The position numbers and the translations under genes were made by a program. A stretch of 64,000 bases of DNA from Streptomyces sp. NBC_00557 (GTDB taxonomy: Bacteria > Actinomycetota > Actinomycetes > Streptomycetales > Streptomycetaceae), in the NCBI RefSeq assembly GCF_036345995.1, contig NZ_CP107796.1:2604001-2668000 (forward strand). Reading direction: 5' to 3'. The notes beneath the pieces are model-generated. The model searched no databases and was not told the origin of the DNA. It saw only the letters and a list, made by a program, of their open reading frames with translations. Every line of letters begins with the position of its first letter. Position 1 is the stretch's first letter. Positions 37,463-45,795 of the stretch are shown here, one piece after another.

Positions 37463-38006
37463 TGTGCCTCCCGTTCGCCCCGTTGGCCGGGCTCGTTCCT
37501 GACAGGTCGTTCGCCTCGTGCCCGCCGTCCGCGCGCTTGTCGAGCAGCGGAGCGGTCTGCGGGGCACCGGCCTCGCCCGGCGCCGCCTCGGCCGGCGGCT
37601 GCTCCGCCGGTGCGCCGGGGGCCCACGCCACGGCCATCGCCCCACCGATGAGGGCGAAGAGGAAGCCCAGGACGAAGCCACCGAAGTTGGACACGGGGAT
37701 GGACACCAGCGCGAGCAGGATCGCGGCCACTCCGGCGAAGACCCGTACGTGCTTCTGGAACCAGAGGCTGATGCCCAGGACGATCAGCAGCACGCCGATG
37801 ATCAGGGACCCGGCTCCCGCGGTGGTCGCCATCGCCAGCGTGAGATGGCCGAGCTGGAGATGGGCGTACGGGAAGTACATGATCGGAAAGCCGCCGAGGA
37901 TGACGAACAGTCCGGCCCAGAACGGACGCGTGCCCCGCCAGGCGCGGAACTGCAGCCTCCGGCGGGTGAACTGGCCGGGTGCGGCGGCAGAGGTCTCGGC
38001 GCTCAT
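37452..38006 (-). CDS. DUF6114 membrane protein
   Basis: 184 residues. After a short basic N-terminus it has four predicted membrane helices: FWAGLFVILGGFPIMYFPY, ATTAGAGSLIIGVLLIVLGISLWF, VFAGVAAILLALVSIPVSNF and GGFVLGFLFALIGGAMAVAW; the tail is cytoplasmic-like and rich in Ala/Pro/Glu. ATG 38006 has GGGAG 8-9 nt upstream. It sits between the DUF6230 gene and the Ser/Thr-rich protein and overlaps the latter, so the three are probably one transcript and the products one envelope complex. Confidence 0.85.
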   Translation of the reverse strand: MSAETSAAAPGQFTRRRLQFRAWRGTRPFWAGLFVILGGFPIMYFPYAHLQLGHLTLAMATTAGAGSLIIGVLLIVLGISLWFQKHVRVFAGVAAILLALVSIPVSNFGGFVLGFLFALIGGAMAVAWAPGAPAEQPPAEAAPGEAGAPQTAPLLDKRADGGHEANDLSGTSPANGANGRHSAG

Positions 38007-38122
38007 GGAAAACAGCTCCCTGGTGCGGCGTTGCTGTGGTGGTGATGTGTGGCGCGTGTGAAACACGGCCGGAGAGTGGACGGGCGGGGGCGCCACCGGC
38101 TCCCCCGCCCATCACCTGGTGC

Positions 38123-38761
38123 TCAGTAGCACTCGTGGGTGCCCGTCGCCAGCGACATGTGCAGACCGCTGAGCTTGAAGGTACCCGCAGTGGTCGCCCA
38201 GGCCGTCTGCTTGACGTCGCTCAGCGTGGCCGAATCGGCCTGCTGGGCGAAGCCGTACGGGTTGGCCTGCTCGCCGCCGCCCTTCATGCCCGGACCCTTG
38301 CCGGCGTCCTTGGCGGCAACACCGATGTCGATGTTGTTGAAGGTCGCGTCGGCGTTCAGGTCGGCGACATCGATGTAGATGTTGTCGGCCTGGACCTTGT
38401 CGTGACCCGCACCGCCGGCCCGCAGGATCAGGCTGACGCTGCCGAAGATCGGCACGTCAGGGGTGACCACGGACTGGCACAGGTTGGTGATCTCGGCGTG
38501 CTTGAACGCCGAGACGGCCACCGGGTGAGCCGTCTTGTGACCGTCCAGCGTGTAGCCGCTGTCGATGGCGCCGTACTGCTCGAAGCCGGTGCCCACGAGC
38601 TGGTCGGCGGACACCTTGAACGACTGACCGGAGACGCTGAACGAAGCGGCCAGAGCGCCCTGCGCGAGGGCGACACCTATCGCGGCCGTCGCGGCGACGC
38701 TGGGCACCATGACCACAGCGAACCGCTTCCATCTGGTCCCGCCACGCACCTGGGACTCCAT
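38123..38761 (-). CDS. DUF6230 secreted protein
   Basis: 212 residues. N-terminal MESQVRGGTRWKRFAVVMVPSVAATAAIGVALAQGALA is a twin-charge signal peptide or anchor; the exported part is beta-rich (SFSVSGQSFKVSADQLVGTGFEQYG ... LILRAGGAG ... TAGTFKLSGLHMSLATGTHECY) with two cysteines. ATG 38761 has AAGGAGG at 5 nt. First gene of the DUF6230-DUF6114-surface protein run. The repeated amphipathic strands would suit a hydrophobic-ligand barrel, which is only a guess. Confidence 0.85.
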   Translation of the reverse strand: MESQVRGGTRWKRFAVVMVPSVAATAAIGVALAQGALAASFSVSGQSFKVSADQLVGTGFEQYGAIDSGYTLDGHKTAHPVAVSAFKHAEITNLCQSVVTPDVPIFGSVSLILRAGGAGHDKVQADNIYIDVADLNADATFNNIDIGVAAKDAGKGPGMKGGGEQANPYGFAQQADSATLSDVKQTAWATTAGTFKLSGLHMSLATGTHECY

Positions 38762-39139
38762 ATTTCCTCCTTCTCGGACGTACATCTCCTGGCCCGGGCC
38801 GGCCGCCGGCCGGCGGCTCAACCAGGCAGGGATGGGAGAAGTGCTACGTCCTCGGGAAGGAGAGCGCCCGCGCTCGGTGGCGCGAACCGCGCCCGAATCA
38901 CCGGCGATCACCCCCGAGCGACAACCACTGGTCGCGCCTGACACGCATCACGCACAACCTTGCTTGGACAGGCTTCGCCGGACGGGCGAAGACCCCCCTG
39001 CCCTAGACCCGGCGCCACTGCCGCCGGCTCTGCTCGGTGGGGACCCAGAGTCTCCCGTGACCCGACCGGCTGCCGGGGTGCGGGAATGGACCGAGCGTCG
39101 CCGATCGTGGTGCATTCTCGCGCCAGGCACAAGGGGGTT

Positions 39140-39157
39140 CGTTACTGGCTAGTAACG
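39140..39157. promoter_or_regulatory. Operator-like palindrome 1 upstream of DUF6230
   Basis: CGTTACT-GGCT-AGTAACG, 7-bp perfect arms, about 380 bp upstream of the DUF6230 start. Typical of TetR-family operators. Confidence 0.5.
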
Positions 39158-39271
39158 GCCGGATAACCGCAGGACGACCGAGCGGTCTCGGAGCGCCACG
39201 CTCGGTGGCAATCAGGGGCAGAGCAAAGCCGTTGATCCCTGGACGAATCCAGACAGACCAACGGCCTCGAC

Positions 39272-39284
39272 TTACTCGCAGTAA
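39272..39284. promoter_or_regulatory. Operator-like palindrome 2 upstream of DUF6230
   Basis: TTACT-CGC-AGTAA, the same arms as palindrome 1 with one base less in the centre, 115 bp further upstream. The pair suggests one regulator binding twice. Confidence 0.45.
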
Positions 39285-39386
39285 CAGTTTGCCCGATTAC
39301 CAAGATTTGGCAAAGAGCCGTCCCCGTGACGACTCGTCGGCAAACCTTTCACCTCGGCATCACAAGCCGTGGCGTTTAGCGACTGG

Positions 39387-40355
39387 TCAGAACAGGGCGC
39401 GCGCGAGCGCCCTTCGCGCGCCCACCACACGCGGGTCCTCGGGCCCCACGACCTCGAACAGCTCCAGCAGCCGGCGCCGCACGGCGTCCCGGTCGTCACC
39501 CGCCGTACGCTGCACGGTCTCGATCAGCCGGCCGAAGGCGTCCTCGACATGACCACCCACCAGGTCCAGGTCGGCGGCGGCGATCTGCGCGTCGACGTCC
39601 CTGGGCTTCTCGGCCGCCTCCTGACGGACCCTCTGGGGGTCGAAGCCCTGTACCCGCTGGAGCAACTCCGCCTGCGCGAGGCCGAGTTTCGCCTCGGGGT
39701 GGCCCGGGTCGTCGGCCAGCACGTTCTTGTACGCCTGGATGGCGCCGCCCAGGTCGCCGGCGTCCAGGGCCTGGGCGGCGGCGTTCAGCGCCGCGTCGTA
39801 CGGCCCCGCCTGATCGACCGCCGCGCCGCCGCCCGGCTGCGCGTCCGGGTCGACGGTCAGGCCCGTGATGCCGAACCGCTGCTCGGCCACCTGCACCAGC
39901 TGGTCCAGGGTCTGCCGGATCTGCGGCTCGGCGGCCGCGCCCTGGAACAGCGGCAGCGCCTGTCCGGCCACGACGGCGAACACGGCCGGGATGCCCTGGA
40001 TCCCGAACTGCTGCATCAGCATCTGGTTGGCGTCGACGTCGATCTTGGCGAGGAGGAAGCGTCCGGCGTACTCGACGGCCAGCCGCTCCAGAACCGGGCT
40101 CAGCTGCTTGCAGGGCTGACACCACTCGGCCCAGAAGTCGATGACGACCGGGACTTCGGCGGACCGCTGGAGGACGTCGCGCTCGAAGCCCGCCTCATCG
40201 ACGTCGATGACGAGATCGGCCGGGGCGACGGCACCCGTGCCGCCCTGCCGGGCGGCCTCCGCGCGCGCCTGCTCGGCCTTGGCCTTGGCCTCCTGGGCCG
40301 CCTTCACCGCGGCGAGGTCGACGACGCCGCTCATGGACATGTTCCGTGGCTGCAT
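39387..40355 (-). CDS. CnoX-like thioredoxin-TPR protein
   Basis: 322 residues. After a charged Ala/Glu-rich N-terminus (about 1-45) comes a thioredoxin domain with active site WAEWCQPCKQLSPVL, in which the intervening dipeptide is Gln-Pro instead of Gly-Pro, and GIQGIPAVFAVV (cis-Pro). Tetratricopeptide-like repeats follow (about 190-322; AQALDAGDLGGAIQAYKNVLADDPGHPEAKLGLAQAELL). This is the architecture of CnoX/YbbN chaperedoxins that protect proteins from oxidation and hand them to chaperones. ATG 40355 has GGGGAGGA 7-8 nt upstream. Confidence 0.9.
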   Translation of the reverse strand: MQPRNMSMSGVVDLAAVKAAQEAKAKAEQARAEAARQGGTGAVAPADLVIDVDEAGFERDVLQRSAEVPVVIDFWAEWCQPCKQLSPVLERLAVEYAGRFLLAKIDVDANQMLMQQFGIQGIPAVFAVVAGQALPLFQGAAAEPQIRQTLDQLVQVAEQRFGITGLTVDPDAQPGGGAAVDQAGPYDAALNAAAQALDAGDLGGAIQAYKNVLADDPGHPEAKLGLAQAELLQRVQGFDPQRVRQEAAEKPRDVDAQIAAADLDLVGGHVEDAFGRLIETVQRTAGDDRDAVRRRLLELFEVVGPEDPRVVGARRALARALF

Positions 40356-40486
40356 GCGTCTATCCTCCCCCGTTACCGCGTCGAAATGAAAAACACCGTG
40401 CACGGGCGCCCGGGTCCCCACCCGCGCCCCCATGTCATCGCGTGCGCACACCTCGTGTACGTCCGTCACGAGCCGCCCCACGCTTT

Positions 40487-40503
40487 CGCTACGAGTCGTA
40501 GCG
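40487..40503. promoter_or_regulatory. 17-bp palindrome, probable TetR operator
   Basis: CGCTACGA-G-TCGTAGCG, perfect 8-bp arms, 84 bp before the TetR start and 132 bp before the divergent thioredoxin-TPR start. Likely autoregulatory site; could also control the thioredoxin-TPR gene. Confidence 0.6.
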
Positions 40504-40586
40504 TAATGCCATCGGGGTCCCGCACGACACCAGTACCCGGTGATCTCCCTCACGACCGCACAGATCCCGCCGGTTATGGTCGAGGG

Positions 40587-41204
40587 ATGCAGAGCCGCAC
40601 TCCCGCCAGCCGTACCGGGCGCCCGCGCAGCGCCGCCGCGGACGCCGCGATCCTGGCCGCGACCAGGCAGGCTCTGGTGGAACTCGGCTGGTCCAAGCTC
40701 ACCCTGGGAGACGTGGCGACCCGCGCCGGGGTCGCGAAGACGACGCTGTACCGCCGCTGGGCCGGCAAGCACGAGCTGGTGTGCGACGCGGTGGCGGAGC
40801 TCTTCGACGAGCTGGAGCTTCCGGACCGGGGCAGCCTGGCCGCGGACATCGAGGGCGTGGTGCTGCAGTTCGCGGCGATCCTGGCGCGCCCTGAGGCGAA
40901 GAGTGGCCTGATGGCGGTGGTCGCCGAGTCCACCCGCGACGACGCGCTGCGCGAGCGCATCCGCTCCTCCATCGTGGAACGCCAGATGCGCCTGGTCCTG
41001 CAGGGCCGCGCCCGCGCCGAGAGCCGCGGCGAACTCCCCCCGGTGCCCGAGCCGGAGGAGGCCGCCCGCACGGTGGAGCTGATCTTCGACGTGGTGGCGG
41101 GCGCGGTGGTGCACCGCACCCTGGTGAGCGGCAAACCGGCGGACGAGGAGTGGGTACGCGACTTCACCCGGGTCCTGCTGCAGGGACTGACCTCGTCCGC
41201 CTGA
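40587..41204 (+). CDS. TetR-family transcriptional regulator
   Basis: 205 residues. N-terminal HTH: ILAATRQALVELGWSKLTLGDVATRAGVAKTTLYRRWAGKHELVCDAV (about 21-68), followed by a helical ligand domain with the TetR_C pattern ELIFDVVAGAVVHRTLVSGKP. ATG 40587 has TATGGT 6 nt before it, so a leaderless start is likely. It converges with the acyl-CoA mutase gene and diverges from the thioredoxin-TPR gene. Ligand unknown; the mutase neighbour makes an acyl-CoA possible. Confidence 0.9.
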   Translation: MQSRTPASRTGRPRSAAADAAILAATRQALVELGWSKLTLGDVATRAGVAKTTLYRRWAGKHELVCDAVAELFDELELPDRGSLAADIEGVVLQFAAILARPEAKSGLMAVVAESTRDDALRERIRSSIVERQMRLVLQGRARAESRGELPPVPEPEEAARTVELIFDVVAGAVVHRTLVSGKPADEEWVRDFTRVLLQGLTSSA

Positions 41205-41221
41205 GCCGGCTGGGGCGGGCG

Positions 41222-42922
41222 CTAGAAGCCCGCGGGCTCCGTGTAGACGCCCCACTCGTCGCGCAGCGCCCCGCAGATCTCGCCCAGCGTCGCCTCGGCC
41301 CGTACGGCCTGGAGCATCGGCTCGATCATGTTGGAGCCGTCGCGGGCGGCGGCCAGCATGCCGTCGAGGGCGGCGCGCACGGCCGCGTCGTCCCGGGCGG
41401 CCTTCCGCTCGGCCAGCACCCGCACCTGCTCGCGCTCCACCTCGTGGCTGACCCGAAGGATCTCCAGGTCCCCGGTGACCGAACCGGTGTGGACGTTGAC
41501 GCCGACGACCTTCTTGTCGCCCTTCTCCAGCGCCTGCTGGTAGCGGAAGGCGGACTCGGCGATCTCGCCGGTGAACCAGCCGTCCTCGATCCCGCGCAGG
41601 ATCCCGGAGGTCATCGGCCCGATGGGGTGCTGCCCGTCCGGGTGGGCCCGCAGACCCCGCTCCTTGATCTGGTCGAAGATCTTCTCCGCGTCGGCCTCGA
41701 TCCGGTCCGTCAGCTGCTCGACGTACCACGAACCGCCCAGCGGGTCCGCCACGTTGGCGACGCCGGTCTCCTCCATCAGCACCTGCTGGGTGCGCAGCGC
41801 GATCTCCGCGGCCTGCTCGCTGGGCAGCGCGAGCGTCTCGTCGAGGGCGTTGGTGTGCAGCGAGTTGGTCCCGCCGAGCACGGCCGCCAGCGCCTCCACC
41901 GCCGTACGGACGACGTTGTTGTACGGCTGCTGGGCCGTCAGCGACACACCGGCCGTCTGCGTGTGGAACCGCAGCCACTGCGCCTTGTCGCTCTTCGCGC
42001 CGTACACGTCGCGCATCCAGCGCGCCCAGATGCGGCGCGCGGCACGGAACTTGGCGATCTCCTCGAAGAAGTCGACGTGCGCGTCGAAGAAGAAGGACAG
42101 GCCCGGAGCGAAGACGTCCACGTCCAGGCCGCGGCTGAGCCCCAGTTCGACGTACCCGAAACCGTCCGCCAGCGTGTACGCCAGCTCCTGCGCGGCCGTC
42201 GCACCCGCCTCGCGGATATGGTAGCCGGACACGGACAGCGGCTTGTAGGCGGGGATGCCGGCGGCGCAGTACTCCATGAGGTCGCCGATCAGGCGCAGAT
42301 GGGGCTCGGGCTGGAACAGCCACTCCTTCTGCGCGATGTACTCCTTGAAGATGTCGGTCTGGAGCGTGCCGTTGAGCACCGACGGGTCCACGCCCTGCCG
42401 CTCGGCGGCGACCAGGTACATGCAGAAGACGGGGACGGCCGGACCGCTGATGGTCATGGACGTCGTCACGTCGCCCAGCGGGATGTCCTTGAACAGGACC
42501 TCCATGTCGGCGGCGGAGTCGATGGCGACGCCGCAGTGGCCGACCTCGCCGAGCGAGCGCGGGTCGTCGGAGTCGCGCCCCATGAGCGTCGGCATGTCGA
42601 AGGCGACGGACAGGCCCCCGCCGCCGGCGGCGAGGATCATCTTGTACCGCTCGTTGGTCTGCTCGGCGTTGCCGAACCCGGCGAACTGCCGGATCGTCCA
42701 CGTGCGCCCGCGGTAGCCGGTCGGATGGAGCCCGCGCGTGAAGGGGTACTCCCCCGGCCAGCCGATCCGCTCGAATCCCTGGTACGTGTCGCCCGGTCGG
42801 GGCCCGTACACCGGCTCCACGGGATCACCGGAGAGCGTGGTGAAGTCTGCGTCGCGCTTGCGTGCGGCGTCGTAGCGGGCCTGCCAGCGGCGGCGGCCCT
42901 CCTCGATGGCGTGAGCGTCCAT
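41222..42922 (-). CDS. icmA: Acyl-CoA mutase large subunit (IcmA/MutB family)
   Basis: 566 residues, the length of isobutyryl-CoA mutase large subunit IcmA. It contains the TIM-barrel substrate domain ([91 protein letters not shown]) but no C-terminal cobalamin-binding domain, so a separate small subunit must be encoded elsewhere. It interconverts branched and linear acyl-CoAs such as isobutyryl/n-butyryl-CoA; methylmalonyl-CoA activity cannot be excluded. The ATG at 42922 is probably leaderless. A MeaB chaperone gene lies 7 kb away. Confidence 0.9.
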   Translation of the reverse strand: MDAHAIEEGRRRWQARYDAARKRDADFTTLSGDPVEPVYGPRPGDTYQGFERIGWPGEYPFTRGLHPTGYRGRTWTIRQFAGFGNAEQTNERYKMILAAGGGGLSVAFDMPTLMGRDSDDPRSLGEVGHCGVAIDSAADMEVLFKDIPLGDVTTSMTISGPAVPVFCMYLVAAERQGVDPSVLNGTLQTDIFKEYIAQKEWLFQPEPHLRLIGDLMEYCAAGIPAYKPLSVSGYHIREAGATAAQELAYTLADGFGYVELGLSRGLDVDVFAPGLSFFFDAHVDFFEEIAKFRAARRIWARWMRDVYGAKSDKAQWLRFHTQTAGVSLTAQQPYNNVVRTAVEALAAVLGGTNSLHTNALDETLALPSEQAAEIALRTQQVLMEETGVANVADPLGGSWYVEQLTDRIEADAEKIFDQIKERGLRAHPDGQHPIGPMTSGILRGIEDGWFTGEIAESAFRYQQALEKGDKKVVGVNVHTGSVTGDLEILRVSHEVEREQVRVLAERKAARDDAAVRAALDGMLAAARDGSNMIEPMLQAVRAEATLGEICGALRDEWGVYTEPAGF

Positions 42923-42929
42923 ACCATCG

Positions 42930-42959
42930 AATTTACTTGGACGTCCTAGTAAATGTCGA
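42930..42959 (-). promoter_or_regulatory. icmA promoter with operator filling the spacer
   Basis: Minus strand: -35 TCGACA (42959-42954), 18-nt spacer, -10 TAAATT (42935-42930), start predicted at or next to ATG 42922. The 22 bp from 42932 to 42953 are a near-perfect palindrome (TTTACT arms around GGACGTCC, one mismatched pair), exactly covering spacer and part of the -10: a repressor site. Confidence 0.6.
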
Positions 42960-43039
42960 TGGCAGACCGCCGTCCGGTGGGGTGGGCCGGGCCACACGGC
43001 GGGCACGGAGCCCGCCGCACGGCGTCCGTACGGCGGGGG

Positions 43040-43378
43040 CTATGCCTTCGCGACGGCCGGGGCCTGGTCGGCGACCCTGGCCTCCAGCTCGCGGCTGATC
43101 CTGCGCTCCACGAAGAAGGCGGCGGTGGGAATCGTCCCCGCCAGCAGCACCCACAGCTGCTTGCCGATCGGCATCTTCGTCTTCGAGCCCAGGTCGAAGG
43201 CGACGACGAGGTAGACGACGTACAGCCAGCCGTGGGCGATGGCGACGACCCGGGTCACGTCGGCCGCGCCGCTGATGTCCAGCCCGTACTTCGCGATCAT
43301 GCTCAGGCACAGCAGCACCAGCAGGACACCCGTGGTGTAGGCCATGACGCGGTAGCGGGTCAGCACGCTCTTCTTCAT
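43040..43378 (-). CDS. DUF3817 membrane protein
   Basis: 112 residues with three hydrophobic segments (YRVMAYTTGVLLVLLCLSMIAKYG, VVAIAHGWLYVVYLVVAFDLG, WVLLAGTIPTAAFFVERRI), the DUF3817 (YdzA-like) pattern GxxxxVVxxAHGWLY...PTxxFFxER. ATG 43378 is preferred over GTG 43396 by the family N-terminus. A second DUF3817 gene lies at 45265-45609. Small integral membrane protein of unknown function, next to a MarR gene. Confidence 0.85.
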   Translation of the reverse strand: MKKSVLTRYRVMAYTTGVLLVLLCLSMIAKYGLDISGAADVTRVVAIAHGWLYVVYLVVAFDLGSKTKMPIGKQLWVLLAGTIPTAAFFVERRISRELEARVADQAPAVAKA

Positions 43379-43433
43379 GCAGTCGAGCGTAACCACCCGT
43401 TCCGGGAGATCTTGCCCGGGGTGGCCGCTGGGC

Positions 43434-43943
43434 TCAGTCCTCCTCGAAGTCGCCCGCCGCGACCCGCAGCGGGCGGAGCATCGCGAAGATCTCCGCGCAC
43501 TCCTCGGCGTCGTACACCCCGAGCCCGAAGTCCATCGCCATCAGGTCCCGGGTGGCCGCGTCGACCACCTCGCGGCCCTTGTCGGTGATGACGGCGAGGG
43601 TGCCGCGGCCGTCGTTGGGGTTGGGCCGCTTGGCGACCAGCCCGGACCTGACCAGCCGGTCCACGGTGTTCGTCACGGACGTGGGATGCACCATCAGCCG
43701 CTCCCCGATCTTGGACATGGGCAGCTCGCCGGCCTTGGAGAAGGTCAGCAGCACCAGCGCCTCGTACCGCGCGAACGTCAGTCCGTACGGCTTGACCACC
43801 GCGTCCACCTCGGCGAGCAGGATCTGCTGGGCCCGCATGATCGAGGTGATCGCGGCCATGGACGGCACGTTTCCCCAGCGCTGCTTCCAGAGCTCGTCGG
43901 CGCGGGCGATGGGGTCGAAGGGAAGGCTGAGTGGCTTCGGCAC
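43434..43943 (-). CDS. MarR-family regulator
   Basis: 169 residues. Winged HTH LTFARYEALVLLTFSKAGELPMSKIGERLMVHPTSVTNTVDRLVRSGLVAKRPNPNDGRGTLAVITDKG, the full MarR pattern including the D-x-R wing. N-terminal helices (ADELWKQRWGNVPSMAAITSIMRAQQILL) form the dimer interface. The start is GTG 43943 with a TAGGGT box 8 nt upstream, suggesting a leaderless mRNA. Probably co-transcribed with the DUF3817 gene 55 bp downstream. Confidence 0.9.
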   Translation of the reverse strand: MPKPLSLPFDPIARADELWKQRWGNVPSMAAITSIMRAQQILLAEVDAVVKPYGLTFARYEALVLLTFSKAGELPMSKIGERLMVHPTSVTNTVDRLVRSGLVAKRPNPNDGRGTLAVITDKGREVVDAATRDLMAMDFGLGVYDAEECAEIFAMLRPLRVAAGDFEED

Positions 43944-44018
43944 GTCATCAGACCCTACCGGCCGGTCATATGCCGGTCAGCCCTGTCTCGTCTGTCGGTC
44001 GCCCAGAAGCCGCCGGGC

Positions 44019-44073
44019 GGCCCGAGCCGCCCGGATGGCCCGGGCCGCTCGGATCGCCTGGGCGGCTCGGGCC
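44019..44073. terminator. Large hairpin after the SRPBCC gene
   Basis: GGCCCGAGCCGCCC (44019-44032) pairs perfectly with GGGCGGCTCGGGCC (44060-44073); the 27-nt loop holds a second palindrome GGCCCGGGCC. Confidence 0.6.
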
Positions 44074-44124
44074 CGAAGCCGTACGGCGGCCCGTGCGCGG
44101 AAGCGCGCCGGACCGCCGCTCCTC

Positions 44125-44877
44125 TCATCCGTACGCCTCCAGGCGGCGCAGCACGCGCGGGGTCCGGGTCCGGGTGGCCGGTGAGCGCAGGCAGCGGCGG
44201 GCGGCGGGGGTCGCGGGCAGGGGGGTGGTGAAGAGGGCGAGCGAGCCGGCGGTCACCAGCGCCAGGGGGCACAGGAAGGCCAGGGTGTCCGCGAAGGGGC
44301 CGGAGAGGCTGAGCAGGGGGCGCAGGGCCAGGCCGGTCAGGCAGGCGGTGAGGACGAGCGCGCGGACAGTCAGTTCGAGGATCCAGTTGAGCAGGGAGCG
44401 CTCGGGCGTGATGCCGCGCTCCAGCCACAGCCGGAGCCGGTCGAAGGACCACGCCGTGGCCCAGCCCGTCAGCGGCCGCAGCAGCACCCGGTCGGCGACC
44501 GCGCCGAAGGCGCCCCCGCGGGGGCGGTACTCGTACCCGGTGAGCAGCCGCACGCCCTGCGCCTCGGGCACGTAGCGCCAGTAGGCGCTCGCCTCGGCGA
44601 CCGGGGAGAGCGGGTGGCGGGAGGAGAAGCGCAGGGCGCACACGCGCGTGCCGTCCGGCCGGTCGCGCTCGCCGGCCGCGACGCCGGTGGCGGGCACGGT
44701 GAGCAGCGGCAGCACGCGCCAGGCGCACGTGAAGCGGCGCGGCCCGCCCGAAGTGCCGGGAAGGGGCTCGATCGACCGGAAGCGGAGGTCCCAGCGCAGG
44801 CGTGTCACGGGGTCCTGGGTGTGTGCCCACAGTTCGTCGAGGCCGGCGCGTATGTGTGTCTCTCGGTAGAGACGCAT
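44125..44877 (-). CDS. SRPBCC-like protein with C-terminal membrane helices
   Basis: 250 residues. The N-terminal about 150 residues have an SRPBCC/polyketide-cyclase look (MRLYRETHIRAGLDELWAHTQDPVTRLRWDLRFRSIE ... YWRYVPEAQGVRLLTGYEYRPRGG). The C-terminal part has two or three hydrophobic helices (ALVLTACLTGLALRPLL, AFLCPLALVTAGSLALFTT). ATG 44877 has GGGGGAA 5 nt upstream. Presumably a membrane-attached lipid- or ligand-binding protein; function unknown. Confidence 0.7.
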   Translation of the reverse strand: MRLYRETHIRAGLDELWAHTQDPVTRLRWDLRFRSIEPLPGTSGGPRRFTCAWRVLPLLTVPATGVAAGERDRPDGTRVCALRFSSRHPLSPVAEASAYWRYVPEAQGVRLLTGYEYRPRGGAFGAVADRVLLRPLTGWATAWSFDRLRLWLERGITPERSLLNWILELTVRALVLTACLTGLALRPLLSLSGPFADTLAFLCPLALVTAGSLALFTTPLPATPAARRCLRSPATRTRTPRVLRRLEAYG

Positions 44878-44974
44878 GGTGTTCCCCCAGGTCAGCACGT
44901 CAAGCCGGGCGATCGCCCGGATGATCAGGAGGGGAAGGTACACCTGCCCCGGCGACCGCTCAAAAGGGGTCCCG

Positions 44975-45268
44975 TCACCCTGCCAGGTGCCGTTCGACGG
45001 TCTCGACCTTGGAGGTGAGTCCGTCGGTCACGCCGGGCCGGATGTCGGCCTTGAGGACGAGCGAGACGCGCGGGGCGCGGGCCTCCACGGCGGCGACGGC
45101 TCGCTTGACGACGTCCATGACCTCGTCCCACTCGCCCTCGAGGGAGGTGAACATGGCGTCGGTGCGGTTGGGCAGCCCGGACTCGCGGACCACGCGGACG
45201 GCGTCGGCGACGTACTCCCCCACGTCCTCGCCGACGCCGAGGGGTGTCACGGAGAAGGCGACGATCAT
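44975..45268 (-). CDS. MTH1187/YkoF-like thiamine-binding family protein
   Basis: 97 residues: [32 protein letters not shown] ... [22 protein letters not shown], ferredoxin-like fold of the MTH1187 (DUF77) family, whose characterised relatives bind thiamine or its precursors. ATG 45268 overlaps the upstream DUF3817 stop (ATGA), so the two are co-translated. No thiamine biosynthesis gene or TPP riboswitch is adjacent. Confidence 0.85.
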   Translation of the reverse strand: MIVAFSVTPLGVGEDVGEYVADAVRVVRESGLPNRTDAMFTSLEGEWDEVMDVVKRAVAAVEARAPRVSLVLKADIRPGVTDGLTSKVETVERHLAG

Positions 45269-45609
45269 GCGTTGACGATCCCTTCCTTGCGGGCGCGGGC
45301 GGCGATGACCTCGTCCTCGGCGGCGCGCTTGAGCTTGCGCTCGGCGAAGAAGCCGCCGGTGGGCAGCACGGAGAGGACGAAATAGAGGGCGGCGGTCCCG
45401 AGGGGCCACTTGGTGCGGCTCCAGGCGTCGATCCAGAAGACCACGTAGAGGATGAACAGGACGCCGTGGACCGCGCCCATGACGGGGACCGCGTTGAAGT
45501 CGGTGGTCCGCTTGAGCACCGAGCAGACGAGGAGGATCAGGAAGGACACGGCCTCCGGGGCCGAGACCAGGCGGAGGCGGCGGAGGGCGGTGGCGGTCTT
45601 GATGTCCAC
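45265..45609 (-). CDS. DUF3817 membrane protein (second copy)
   Basis: 114 residues with the same three-helix pattern as the gene at 43040 ([40 protein letters not shown] ... [20 protein letters not shown]). GTG 45609 follows AAGGTGA. It overlaps the MTH1187 gene by 4 bases. Two DUF3817 paralogues within 2.5 kb, each paired with a different small gene, suggest an old duplication. Confidence 0.85.
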   Translation of the reverse strand: MDIKTATALRRLRLVSAPEAVSFLILLVCSVLKRTTDFNAVPVMGAVHGVLFILYVVFWIDAWSRTKWPLGTAALYFVLSVLPTGGFFAERKLKRAAEDEVIAARARKEGIVNA

Positions 45610-45675
45610 GGATCACCTTCGGTGGGAGTTCTCGCGACGGCCTGCGGTTACGGTCCGTCGGCGGCGGGCTGCAAT

Positions 45676-45693
45676 TTGTGAACGCACCCACAA
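45676..45693. promoter_or_regulatory. Rex-like 18-bp inverted repeat
   Basis: TTGTGAA-CGCA-CCCACAA. The redox regulator Rex recognises TTGTGAA-N4-TTCACAA; 12 of 14 arm positions agree. A further TTGTGGCAAAC lies 20 bp downstream. Between the DUF3817-MTH1187 operon and the AIM24 genes. Confidence 0.35.
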
Positions 45694-45795
45694 GCGTCCC
45701 CATTGTGGCAAACGGCGGCCCTAGGGGTCCGCTCAGGGTCCGTGTCCACCCGGAGGCCCTGTTCCGTCCACCCGTCGCGCCGCTACTTTCACTGC

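Larger units (their letters stand above)
38762..39386. other. 625-bp intergenic control region
   Basis: No gene is seen. GC is lower than around it from about 39120 to 39380. It contains two TTACT/AGTAA inverted repeats (listed separately) and, at 39287-39315, TTTGCC...GGCAAA arms 15 nt apart. Promoters of the DUF6230 operon probably lie here; the region also follows the stop of the thioredoxin-TPR gene, so it is downstream of that gene and upstream of the trio. Confidence 0.5.

Noticed and set aside
39387..42701. Single minus-strand frame joining part of the mutase region to the thioredoxin-TPR gene
   Set aside because: Only the part from 40355 down is coding (clear start and ribosome binding site); the rest lies out of frame within icmA and opposite the TetR gene.
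44950..45700. TPP riboswitch near the MTH1187 thiamine-binding-like gene
   Set aside because: No recognisable THI-box core was found upstream of the DUF3817-MTH1187 operon, and the upstream gap is short.
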